The notes beneath the pieces are model-generated. The model was not told the DNA's origin, did not search any database, and saw only the letters and a program-made list of their open reading frames with translations. Below are positions 26,772 through 34,648 of a DNA stretch of 64,000 bases, piece after piece (the first letter of the stretch is position 1; each line of letters begins with the position of its first letter). This DNA is from Marinicauda algicola. Lineage in GTDB: Bacteria > Pseudomonadota > Alphaproteobacteria > Caulobacterales > Maricaulaceae. Position numbers and translations under genes: made by a program. The stretch is from assembly GCF_017161425.1 (NCBI RefSeq), contig NZ_CP071057.1:2481501-2545500 (forward strand), read 5' to 3'.

Positions 26772-27235
26772 TGGAATATCTCCACACCATGGTGCGCGTG
26801 AGCGATCTCGAGGCCTCACTCGCCTTCTATTGCGAGGGGCTGGGCCTCGTCGAGGTCCAGCGCAAGGACAGCGAGAAGGGCCGCTTCACCCTGGTCTTCC
26901 TGGCGAGCCGCGACGATCTCGCCCGCTCCGGGCTGACCGGGGCGGAGCGCCCGCTCCCCTCCGGCCTGCCCATGCTGGAGCTGACCTACAACTGGGACCC
27001 GGAAACCTATTCCGGCGGGCGCAATTTCGGCCACATCGCCTACCGGGTGAAGGACATCTACGCGCTGTGCGCCCACCTTCAGTCGATGGGCGTGACGATA
27101 AACCGGCCGCCGCGCGACGGACACATGGCCTTCGTCAGATCGCCCGACGGCATCTCCATCGAACTCCTGCAGGCCGGCGAGCCGCTCGAGCCCGCCGAGC
27201 CCTGGGCGAGCATGGAGAATACCGGCACATGGTAG
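26771..27235 (+). CDS. gloA: Lactoylglutathione lyase (glyoxalase I)
   Basis: Glyoxalase I isomerises the methylglyoxal-glutathione hemithioacetal to lactoylglutathione. The 154-residue protein carries the expected metal ligands: His5 in YLHTMVRV, Glu in MLELTYN, His in NFGHIAYRV and Glu in SIELLQ. The short length and the lack of extra loops fit the Ni-type bacterial class, which is an inference. It overlaps the preceding gene by one base. Confidence 0.92.
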   Translation: MEYLHTMVRVSDLEASLAFYCEGLGLVEVQRKDSEKGRFTLVFLASRDDLARSGLTGAERPLPSGLPMLELTYNWDPETYSGGRNFGHIAYRVKDIYALCAHLQSMGVTINRPPRDGHMAFVRSPDGISIELLQAGEPLEPAEPWASMENTGTW

Positions 27236-27254
27236 CCGGGCGGCCACAAGGGAT

Positions 27255-27284
27255 TTGACATCGGTTAATGTTCCGCTTATGTTC
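27255..27284 (+). promoter_or_regulatory. Promoter with candidate LexA (SOS) box upstream of the small HTH gene
   Basis: TTGACA (27255-27260) and TATGTT (27278-27283) are spaced by 17 bases, a strong promoter. GTTC-N7-GTTC at 27270-27284 matches the alphaproteobacterial LexA consensus and covers the -10. GTTCTC/GAGAAC at 27281-27298 forms a further inverted repeat. By base composition roughly one such GTTC-N7-GTTC match is expected by chance in a window of this size, so the position is the main support. Confidence 0.55.
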
Positions 27285-27309
27285 TCATTATCGAGAACGG
27301 AGCGGAGCC

Positions 27310-27609
27310 ATGACCTACAAGGCTTCACATCTCAGCGGCGGCTATGGCCGCAATGCCGGCAAGCGCTGGCGGCCCGGCGAACTCGCCGAGCTGCGCGCGC
27401 TGGTCAATCGCGGCGCCCCCGTGCGCAAGATTTCCCTGAAGCTCGGCCGTCCCGTCAGCGCGATCCGCTCCAAGGCGAGCGCGCTCGGCCTCTCGGTGGC
27501 GGCCGACGAGGACCAGGCGCCGCCCCGCCCGGCGCCGCCGCGACCGCACACATTCTCCCGCCCGCACCCGGCCCCGTCCTGCCCGCGCCAGCTCGAACTG
27601 TTCGGCTAG
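27310..27609 (+). CDS. Small HTH (SANT/GcrA-like) protein
   Basis: The 99-residue product has a helix-turn-helix-like block near residues 19-54: RWRPGELAELRALVNRG, then RKISLKLGRPVSAIRSKA and LGL. This recalls the N-terminal fold of GcrA and SANT/Myb-type HTHs, so DNA binding is likely. The tail is Pro-rich and ends in CPRQLELFG. The gene has a strong promoter with a possible LexA box, which suggests SOS control. No family name is certain. The ATG at 27310 is preceded by GGAG. Confidence 0.7.
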   Translation: MTYKASHLSGGYGRNAGKRWRPGELAELRALVNRGAPVRKISLKLGRPVSAIRSKASALGLSVAADEDQAPPRPAPPRPHTFSRPHPAPSCPRQLELFG

Positions 27610-27706
27610 GCGGCCGCGTGCGGGCCGTCCGGATATCGACCGCGAAGACCCTGCCCAGCCGCTCGCGCCGGATCGACTGAGCCAGGCGGGAGGCGATCTG
27701 CGGCCC

Positions 27707-29377
27707 TCACGGGAGGACGGGCTCTGTGCGGAGTACCGCGTCGGTCGAAAGCCACTGATCCCAGAACGGAGCACACGGTCTCAAATTCTCCGGACCGGCG
27801 AGGAAGACGCCCTGGAGATGACGCGCATAGGCGGCGGCCCAGCGGCGAACGAACGCCCCGCGGCTTTCGCCGGGACCGGGATGGGGTAGCGGGCCCGATT
27901 TCACCTCGATGGACTCTCCCTTCCAGTAGGCCTGCACCCAGAGTGTGGGCACCCGGTAGGAAAAGGCGGCCCGCGGGGCGAGGGATGAAAGTTCGACGCG
28001 TCCCCCGAGGATCTCGACCTCGACGCCTCGCTCGCCTTGGGCCAGATCGGTTACCAGGCCGAGAATGCCGCCAGATCTGAGGACGCCCGCCATCTCGCGC
28101 AGTGCCGGAACGGGATTGTTCCGGATCGCGATCTGGAAGTCCGCGTCGGCGTCCTGGAGCGGGAGCTGAGGATTGCCGAACGTGCGGAAGGGCAGACCGG
28201 TCTTCTGCATCGCTCGCGTGGCGGCCGGAAACGGGCCGAAATGAGAGCCGACCAGAATCAGACCCCGATCCCCGCCAGGGGCGCTCCGCAGGGTCTCGGA
28301 CAGGTCGGAGCTCTCGATCAGCCGATCGATTTCCTCGGCCCGCCCGGGGCGGCCGTACCACCAGAGGCGAAGGATCTCGGTTGCGCGCTCTCCCCACACC
28401 GCGCGGCGGCGCCATTCGGAGAAATCCCGATCGGGCTGCGGAAAGCGCTGATGCAGGAGCCTCGTCGTTTCCTCCCAGGCCGGGCTGCAGCGCGCGTCGG
28501 TATCGATGGCCCCGAGCGCTCCGGCGAGTGTGTCGGCCGCAATGGAGAGTTCGCAGAAGATTTTCGCGGCCTCGGCCGCTTCGCGTAACCGGCCCCGGTC
28601 CCGCTCCAGCTCGTAGAGCCGATAATGGTAAGGCGCATGAGACCTCTCGCCCTCGATGCACGTGCGGCACAGATCCGCCGCTTCCGACAGCGCGCCGGCC
28701 CGGGCAAGAACGTTTATTCTGGCTTTCATGACCGCGCGCGTCTGTTGCGTGGTGCAGCTTGTCGTCTTGACCCGGCTCAAGACCGCCTCGGCCCGGTCGT
28801 GCCGGCCGGTTTCGGACAGACATTGCGCGAGGAGAAGCTCGGCTGCCAGACGAGGCGTTTCCGTCTCGAGCGCCTTGCCGAGGTGGTGGATGGCCCGATC
28901 CCAGTCGCGCGCCCGGGCGAGGATACGCGCGTACTCGAAATGCGCCTCGGCGCTGTCGGGGAAGCGCCGCACGGCCTCCTCGGCGTAGTGCGCGGCACTG
29001 GCGCCCCGCTTCAACCTGAAGGCCGAAGAGGCAGCTTTCAGAAGCACCGCAGGCTCACTGGCGCCATCCATCGCGCGTTCGAGAGTGGCGAGCGCCTCGT
29101 CCCCGAGGCCCCTGGACAGACAGGCCTCCGCGAGTTCGACGCGAAGCCGCGCATCGGCCGGATGGGCTGCGCATGCCGCGCGCAGGTGATCAACGGCCTC
29201 GTCGAGGCGGCCTTGCGCGACGAGGGCGCGCGTAAAATAGACATGCGCGTCCGGATGGGCTGCGTACGACCCGGCGATACCGGACAGGACAACCAGAACC
29301 TCGTCGAACTCGCCCGCCACCAAGGCGGCGCGAGCCTGCCTGAGAACTGACGGCGAGACGCGCTCGGTGCGTTCCAT
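27707..29377 (-). CDS. TPR protein fused to an LpxL-like acyltransferase domain
   Basis: The 556-residue protein has tetratricopeptide-like helical pairs over about residues 1-290 (ARAALVAGEFDEVLVVLSGIAG, YFTRALVAQGRLDEAVDHLRAAC and others). A C-terminal region resembles lipid A lauroyltransferase-type enzymes: GLILVGSHFGPFPAATRAMQ, LREMAGVLRSGGILGLVTDLAQG and RAAFSYRVPTLWVQAYW. The usual HX4(D/E) acid is not visible, since HFGPFP has Pro at that position, so activity may differ. No signal peptide is clear. It diverges from the B12 radical SAM gene with 96 bases between. The start at 29377 was chosen over an upstream in-frame ATG that enters the promoter gap. Confidence 0.7.
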   Translation of the reverse strand: MERTERVSPSVLRQARAALVAGEFDEVLVVLSGIAGSYAAHPDAHVYFTRALVAQGRLDEAVDHLRAACAAHPADARLRVELAEACLSRGLGDEALATLERAMDGASEPAVLLKAASSAFRLKRGASAAHYAEEAVRRFPDSAEAHFEYARILARARDWDRAIHHLGKALETETPRLAAELLLAQCLSETGRHDRAEAVLSRVKTTSCTTQQTRAVMKARINVLARAGALSEAADLCRTCIEGERSHAPYHYRLYELERDRGRLREAAEAAKIFCELSIAADTLAGALGAIDTDARCSPAWEETTRLLHQRFPQPDRDFSEWRRRAVWGERATEILRLWWYGRPGRAEEIDRLIESSDLSETLRSAPGGDRGLILVGSHFGPFPAATRAMQKTGLPFRTFGNPQLPLQDADADFQIAIRNNPVPALREMAGVLRSGGILGLVTDLAQGERGVEVEILGGRVELSSLAPRAAFSYRVPTLWVQAYWKGESIEVKSGPLPHPGPGESRGAFVRRWAAAYARHLQGVFLAGPENLRPCAPFWDQWLSTDAVLRTEPVLP

Positions 29378-29473
29378 GTGTTTGCCTGTCTCCACCCCGG
29401 TCTCGACAGTGTCGCCGTCGTGGGAATGTTGTAAAGTGAGGCGGCGCAACGTGGCGCAGCGAGGACTCCCGAT

Positions 29474-31087
29474 TTGCGCTTGCATCTGATCGCACCGCTG
29501 TCCAACGCCCACGTGGATTATGTCCGCCTTCCCGCGGGGGATGGGTCAGGGCGTCACTTTGCCCGGGTCGCGGCCGCTTCGATCGCGACGGTGGCGGCAT
29601 TTGCACCCGAAGATTTCGAAGTCACCTTGTGCGACGAAACCATCGAGCCGGTCGATCTCGACGTCGATGCCGATGTGATCGGCTTGACGGCGAACGTGTC
29701 CCAGGCGATGCGCGCACTGGAACTCGCCGCGGCTTTCAGGGCGCGCGGCAAGACCGTGCTGATGGGCGGGCCTCACGTGTCGCTCGCGCCCGAACTCTTC
29801 GAACAGGCGGCCGATTGCCTGGTCGTCGGCGAGATGGAAGAGATCGCGGCAGAGATCTTCGCCGATATCCGTGCGGGAACCTTGAAGAGACGCTATCTCG
29901 GCACGCGCGCCGACCTGCGCGCCTCGCCGGCGCCCCGCTGGGATCTCTATCCCAATTCGCTTGCGCTCAGCGGTGTGGTCCAGACGAGCCGTGGCTGCCC
30001 TTTCGAATGCCATTTCTGCGATGTCATCCAGTACCTGGGACGGATCCAGCGCCACAAGGACGATGCCCAGGTCCTCGCCGAGATCCAGGCACTGTACGAT
30101 CACGGCTACAATTTCATCAGCCTCGCCGACGACAACTTCACCGTCTACCGTCGCCGGGCGAGTTCACTGCTGGCGGCCATGGCCGGATGGAACGGCGCTG
30201 CGGGCCGCGAGCACGTCCTGTTCGCGACCCAGATGTCGATCGACATCGCGCGCGACGAGTCCCTCCTCGCCCAGTGCAACGAGGCGGGTCTGCTGAATGC
30301 CTTCATCGGTATAGAGACCAATAGCGAGCAGGGGCTCGTCGAGAGCCGGAAGCGGCAGAATCTCCGCGTCGACCTCGCCGCTCAATGCCGCAAGATCGTG
30401 AGCCACGGCATCCGGATCGAGGCCGGGCTGATGGTGGGTTTCGACAGCGACGACCTGAGCGCCTTCGAACGTCAGTTCGAATTCGCGATGTCTCTACCGG
30501 TCTGCGCGTTCAACCTCTCCGTCCTGGTCGCGCCGGTTGCGACTCCCCTGCACGAGTCGATGCGGGCGGCCGGACGGCTGGTTTCCGACGAAGTCCTCGC
30601 CCAGTTTCCCAGCGCCAACCTGATCACGAACTTCGAGCCCGCCCAGATGAGCCGCGACGAGTTGTATGTCGGCGCCAAGTGGCTGCTGAACAGGCTGATG
30701 CGACCCGATTATCTGAAGGTTCGCCTCGAGGCCATGGCGCGCTTGCTTGCACCGCCGCCCTGGGCGGTGCGCCCCGGTGCCCGGCGCCGCCCGCCGCAGC
30801 CGGCTGCTGCACGTGCGGCAGCGGCGCTCATGCGCGACATGGCACGGGGCGACAGCGAAGTGAGAGCTCTCATATCGAGTGCGATGGAGCTGATGCGTCG
30901 GCGCCCGGACATCAGGGACGGAATAGCCGACGCGCTGACGCATTATCTGATGTCCCTGCGCGGCATGCAGCAGAATGGAGTCTACGACCCTGTCTGGGCG
31001 GGACTGGCGAGACCGCCCTTCGGAGCAGAGACGCTCGATGCGCGTGCACGCGATTTGGCACCCAGAGATCTTTCAGCCGCGATCTGA
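29474..31087 (+). CDS. Cobalamin-binding-type radical SAM enzyme (DUF4070-like C-terminus)
   Basis: The 537-residue protein has an N-terminal Rossmann-like B12 domain (PEDFEVTLCDETIEP, DVIGLTANVSQAM, TVLMGGPHVSLAPEL) without the DxHxxG motif, as in many class B enzymes. A radical SAM core follows with the 4Fe-4S ligands C175, C179 and C182 in SRGCPFECHFCDV. The C-terminal half resembles DUF4070, seen in methylases and hopanoid enzymes. Likely chemistry is radical alkylation of an unactivated carbon, but the substrate is unknown. The start is TTG at 29474 behind GAGGA. It converges with the second radical SAM gene. Confidence 0.82.
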   Translation: MRLHLIAPLSNAHVDYVRLPAGDGSGRHFARVAAASIATVAAFAPEDFEVTLCDETIEPVDLDVDADVIGLTANVSQAMRALELAAAFRARGKTVLMGGPHVSLAPELFEQAADCLVVGEMEEIAAEIFADIRAGTLKRRYLGTRADLRASPAPRWDLYPNSLALSGVVQTSRGCPFECHFCDVIQYLGRIQRHKDDAQVLAEIQALYDHGYNFISLADDNFTVYRRRASSLLAAMAGWNGAAGREHVLFATQMSIDIARDESLLAQCNEAGLLNAFIGIETNSEQGLVESRKRQNLRVDLAAQCRKIVSHGIRIEAGLMVGFDSDDLSAFERQFEFAMSLPVCAFNLSVLVAPVATPLHESMRAAGRLVSDEVLAQFPSANLITNFEPAQMSRDELYVGAKWLLNRLMRPDYLKVRLEAMARLLAPPPWAVRPGARRRPPQPAAARAAAALMRDMARGDSEVRALISSAMELMRRRPDIRDGIADALTHYLMSLRGMQQNGVYDPVWAGLARPPFGAETLDARARDLAPRDLSAAI

Positions 31088-31100
31088 TGGCTCTCCGCCC

Positions 31101-32285
31101 CTATTCGGCCGCTTCCATCGCCTCAAGCCGGCCGTATCCGCGCCGGTGTGGATCCCGGTAGAGGAAGATCTTTCCGAGCACCTCGATCATCTCCAGCCAG
31201 GCCTGGAACGTTGCGGGAGACTGCAGGTCCCGGGACGTCGGCTGAAACTTGCTCGACCAGCCGCCGCTATACATGCGGCAGGTCGAACAGTCGACGTCGG
31301 ACGTTCCGCACTTGGCCGATTTGGGCTGGAGATTGGCGCCGTAATACTTCATCGCGCCAATCATTCGCGACCCGCAATGGGTCGCGATGCCGGAATCAGG
31401 ATCGATATCGTAGAGCGGCCCCGGGCGGGTTGCCCATGCATTGTACGCTTTCGAGTAGACGATGGTGTCCGGGTAGTTCTCCATCAGGGACTCGACCTTG
31501 TCGCGGGTACGTTCCAGATCGTCGGCCGAGAAGCACGGCGTATGGCCCGGCGCGCTGACGCGGAAATACCGGCCGTCATGGGGCGCGCCGGCTGCGAGCT
31601 TGGCGAGATAGGTCGTCGTGGGCGAGTACATGTTGAAGGTCAGCGGCAGGCCATGGTCCCGGCACATCTGCGCGACGCTCGCCACCGTATCGAGATTCCA
31701 GGGCGACAGGGTGAACAGCATGATCGCGCGAGGATCGCCCTCATAGTTCCGGAAGGCTTTCCGGAAGACCGAGGCCCCGCGCAGGGTCCGGTCGGTCGCA
31801 TCGTCGCCGGCCCAGAGCGATACCCCGATGCGATAGGGCACATCGGGGTGGATGGCGATGGTGCCGTTCGTTCCGATATTGCCGTACGGGAACATGGGCG
31901 CGGCCGCCAGCAGGCGTTCCTGGTGCAGCGCCGGCTCGGCCCCCACGAAGTAGGCCATGGTGACGCCGCGCGCCGCCTCCTCGGCGTAGAAGCGTTTCCA
32001 CGCGGTCGTATCGGCGGTTTCCCGGACGACCTCGCCCAAGCCGCCCTCGAAATAATAGCAGCCTTCGCAAAACAGGTTGCAGCGCTGGGTGACTTCGTAG
32101 AAGGCTGGCTTGCGAAACGCGCGGATGATCTGCTTGGCGGCCTTGTAGCGCGCGGAAAGGTCTGCGCTCGTGTGGGCAAGCTCGTGTACCCGGGCGTGCA
32201 GCGCGCGCTGATCGCGCAGACGTGCATGCCCGGTCTCGGGTTCCGGCATCGGGGAAGAACAATCAACCGATAGGTTCGATACCAT
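31101..32285 (-). CDS. Radical SAM enzyme with C-terminal Cys cluster (SPASM-like)
   Basis: The 394-residue protein has C69, C73 and C76 in QRCNLFCEGCYYF, the radical SAM cluster motif, and a later Cys-rich part (HCGSRMIGAMK and KCGTSDVDCSTCRMY) that could bind an auxiliary cluster as in SPASM/twitch enzymes. The middle has FNMYSPTTTYL and SLWAGDD segments of the TIM-barrel core. No peptide precursor gene is visible beside it. The substrate is unknown. A downstream in-frame ATG at 32249 is an alternative start. Confidence 0.8.
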   Translation of the reverse strand: MVSNLSVDCSSPMPEPETGHARLRDQRALHARVHELAHTSADLSARYKAAKQIIRAFRKPAFYEVTQRCNLFCEGCYYFEGGLGEVVRETADTTAWKRFYAEEAARGVTMAYFVGAEPALHQERLLAAAPMFPYGNIGTNGTIAIHPDVPYRIGVSLWAGDDATDRTLRGASVFRKAFRNYEGDPRAIMLFTLSPWNLDTVASVAQMCRDHGLPLTFNMYSPTTTYLAKLAAGAPHDGRYFRVSAPGHTPCFSADDLERTRDKVESLMENYPDTIVYSKAYNAWATRPGPLYDIDPDSGIATHCGSRMIGAMKYYGANLQPKSAKCGTSDVDCSTCRMYSGGWSSKFQPTSRDLQSPATFQAWLEMIEVLGKIFLYRDPHRRGYGRLEAMEAAE

Positions 32286-32387
32286 GGTTCTCGACGGAGC
32301 TTTCGGCTCTGATATTCGCGTGCGAACGCGAACAGGACCTTTGGCGTATTACATGCCTTACTTTTGTTTCCACGCATAGGGATCTTG

Positions 32388-33701
32388 ATGCGAGACACCG
32401 CCCCGTCAGCCGACCGGCCGCCGGCCCTCGACCTCCCACCGGGGTGCGAGATCGGCCGGACATCGGCGGTACGCTCGGTACTCGAACCGGAGAGCCAGTG
32501 GCCCCGGGAGATTCTGGAGGAGCCGATCCTCGTCCGGCGGACCGGGGGATCGACTCTGGCCCTGATCGCCGACCCCGCCGCCGTACAGCGCGTCTTGACG
32601 GGAAGCGAGGAGGAGTTTCCCAAGTGGGAGATCTATGAACGCTTTCTGGGCCGCGGCATCGGGCCTCAAAGCGTCTCTGTGGCAAGCGGGCGGCAATGGC
32701 GCCGCCTCCGCGCCTCGCTGTCTCCCCTGTTTCGGGCCCAGGTCGTGGACGCAGAAATTCCGGCATTCCGCGCTGCCGCCGACGAGGTCATGACGCGCTG
32801 GGCCAGCTCTGCGCATGAGGAGGTCGACATCGCCGAAGACATGGCCGGCCTGACCCTCTCCGTGATCTGGCGGGTCTTGCGGGGCGATCCGGCCGAGACG
32901 CCGGTCGCCGGCCACATACTGCCGGCCGTGCGCGAGCTCGGCGCCGCGCAGAGGGCGGGCGATTTTCGCGGCGTCGCCGAGCAGCTGACCGGACTGGCGC
33001 ACCGTGCCGCGGCCTCTCCGCCGGGCGCGCGGTTCCATCCGGAAAGCCCCTTCTGCCCGATCATGGGCGTCGAGGGGGAAAGCGCGCTCTCCCGCGCCGA
33101 GCAGTTCGACAACTTGCGGGCGCTGTTCGGCGCCGGGCACGATTCCACGGGGCTGACGCTGGCCTGGGCGCTCTGGCTGGTCGCCCGGTCGCCCCGATAC
33201 CAGGACAGGGCCTGCGAGGAGATTCACGCCGTCGCGGGATCGGACCCCATCCGGCAGGATCATCTGGCCCGCCTGGAATTCTGTGCGGCCGTGCTGAGCG
33301 AGGCGCAACGCCTCTATCCCTCGTGCGTGACATCGGTCCGGCGAACGGTAGAGTCGGTCGAACTCGCGGGAACCGTCTTGCCGGCCGGCTCGATCCTGGT
33401 CCTTGCGTTCTACGCCATGCACCGGCACCGGCGGCTATGGTCCTTTCCGGACGAGTTCCGCCCCGAACGCTTCCTGCCCGGCAGCGGTGAGCCGGTCACG
33501 CCCTTCGCATTCCTGCCCTTCAGCGCCGGGCGTCATGTGTGCCTGGCCAGCCGCTTCGGCTGGCACGAGGCGCTGGTCGTATTCGCGTCGATCCTGCGCC
33601 GCTGGCGGGTGGAGGCAGACCGGTCCGCGGCGATGAAACCGCGCGTGACGATATCTGCGCGACCCGGCGGTCCGCTGCGGGTCAGGCTCAGCCCGCGCTG
33701 A
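32388..33701 (+). CDS. Cytochrome P450
   Basis: The 437-residue protein has the I-helix AGHDST, the K-helix EAQR (ExxR), the meander DEFRPERF and the heme-binding FSAGRHVC with Cys385. P450s insert oxygen into C-H or C=C bonds using electrons from a ferredoxin or flavodoxin; none is encoded in this locus, so a chromosomal redox partner is needed. No N-terminal anchor is present, so it is soluble. The ATG at 32388 was preferred over an upstream TTG at 32364. It diverges from the radical SAM gene with 102 bases between. Confidence 0.92.
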   Translation: MRDTAPSADRPPALDLPPGCEIGRTSAVRSVLEPESQWPREILEEPILVRRTGGSTLALIADPAAVQRVLTGSEEEFPKWEIYERFLGRGIGPQSVSVASGRQWRRLRASLSPLFRAQVVDAEIPAFRAAADEVMTRWASSAHEEVDIAEDMAGLTLSVIWRVLRGDPAETPVAGHILPAVRELGAAQRAGDFRGVAEQLTGLAHRAAASPPGARFHPESPFCPIMGVEGESALSRAEQFDNLRALFGAGHDSTGLTLAWALWLVARSPRYQDRACEEIHAVAGSDPIRQDHLARLEFCAAVLSEAQRLYPSCVTSVRRTVESVELAGTVLPAGSILVLAFYAMHRHRRLWSFPDEFRPERFLPGSGEPVTPFAFLPFSAGRHVCLASRFGWHEALVVFASILRRWRVEADRSAAMKPRVTISARPGGPLRVRLSPR

Positions 33702-33798
33702 TGCGGGCAGCGCGCCCGGCGAGCGTCGAACGAGGTCGATCCGAAGACCCAGCGCCCTTGGGCCGGCGAGGGGCTTCCTGCCCGGAAATTGGTGGAAA

Positions 33799-33874
<76 letters not shown>

Positions 33875-33914
33875 GCCGGCAAGGGGGGAACCCCCTTCGT
33901 AGAGGCCGCGGAAC

Positions 33915-34640
33915 CTAACCGCCTTTCGCCTCGCTCGCAAGCGGGGAGTGCGGCTCGTGCGCGCCCGGTGGCGCAGGCTCCGGCCGGATCTCGCGCAGGC
34001 GGCGGATCTCGGCGACGACGGGCCGGGCGAGCGTGTCGAAGAAGGTACCGAGATGGTCGGCGGGGCGGGCCGCGGCGGCGTCGTTGCGGATCACCAGTTC
34101 GGCATGGCCGCGGCCGGGATGCGTCCATTCGTGGTGCATCGGGCGTACCGTGCCGAGATACTGGCTGACGACCGACTGGCTGGTACGTCCGCGCTCGTTG
34201 ACGTCGCGCAACAGGCGCCGGGCCAGGCGGATGTCGTCGGGTGCGTCGACATAGACCTTGAGGTCGAAGGTCTCGCGCAGCTCCGGCGTGCAGAACAGGT
34301 GGATGCCTTCCACGAAGATGATGTCGGCAGGCTCGATCCTGCGCGTGTCGGAGCGGCGCCGGTGGATGGTGAAGTCGTAGATCGGCGCCTTGACCGGCTT
34401 GCCGGCCTTCAGCTGGCCGAGCTGGCGCGTGAGAAGGGCGTGATCGCGCGCGCCGGGATGGTCGAAATTGAACCGGGCCGGCTCGAAATCCGGGCTCGCG
34501 CCGTGATCGCCGTAATAATCGTCCTCGGCCAGGACGATGGTGGAAAGGGGCTTCAGCGCCCGTGCCGCGGCGCGCGCGATCTCGGTCTTGCCCGAGGCCG
34601 ACCCGCCGCTCACGCCGACCAGTAGTCTGTGCCCTGCCAT
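33915..34640 (-). CDS. udk: Uridine kinase / phosphoribulokinase-family kinase
   Basis: The 241-residue P-loop kinase starts GVSGGSASGKTEIA at about residue 9 and has YYGDHGASPDFEPARFNFDHPGA, YDFTIHRR and FVEGIHLF, the uridine kinase pattern. It would phosphorylate uridine/cytidine in pyrimidine salvage. The tail is longer and Pro-rich. It lies 8 bases after hemY on the same strand and so may be co-transcribed with the hem genes, without a clear functional link. Confidence 0.85.
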   Translation of the reverse strand: MAGHRLLVGVSGGSASGKTEIARAAARALKPLSTIVLAEDDYYGDHGASPDFEPARFNFDHPGARDHALLTRQLGQLKAGKPVKAPIYDFTIHRRRSDTRRIEPADIIFVEGIHLFCTPELRETFDLKVYVDAPDDIRLARRLLRDVNERGRTSQSVVSQYLGTVRPMHHEWTHPGRGHAELVIRNDAAAARPADHLGTFFDTLARPVVAEIRRLREIRPEPAPPGAHEPHSPLASEAKGG

Positions 34641-34648
34641 CTTGCCGC

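Noticed and set aside
32364-32387. Upstream TTG start for the P450
   Set aside because: It would add eight residues with no ribosome site; the ATG at 32388 fits better, although the evidence is modest.
27610-33798. Integrated element with attachment repeats flanking the radical SAM cluster
   Set aside because: No integrase, transposase or repeat of the tRNA-Thr 3' end was found at the left side by eye, so I do not call a mobile element.
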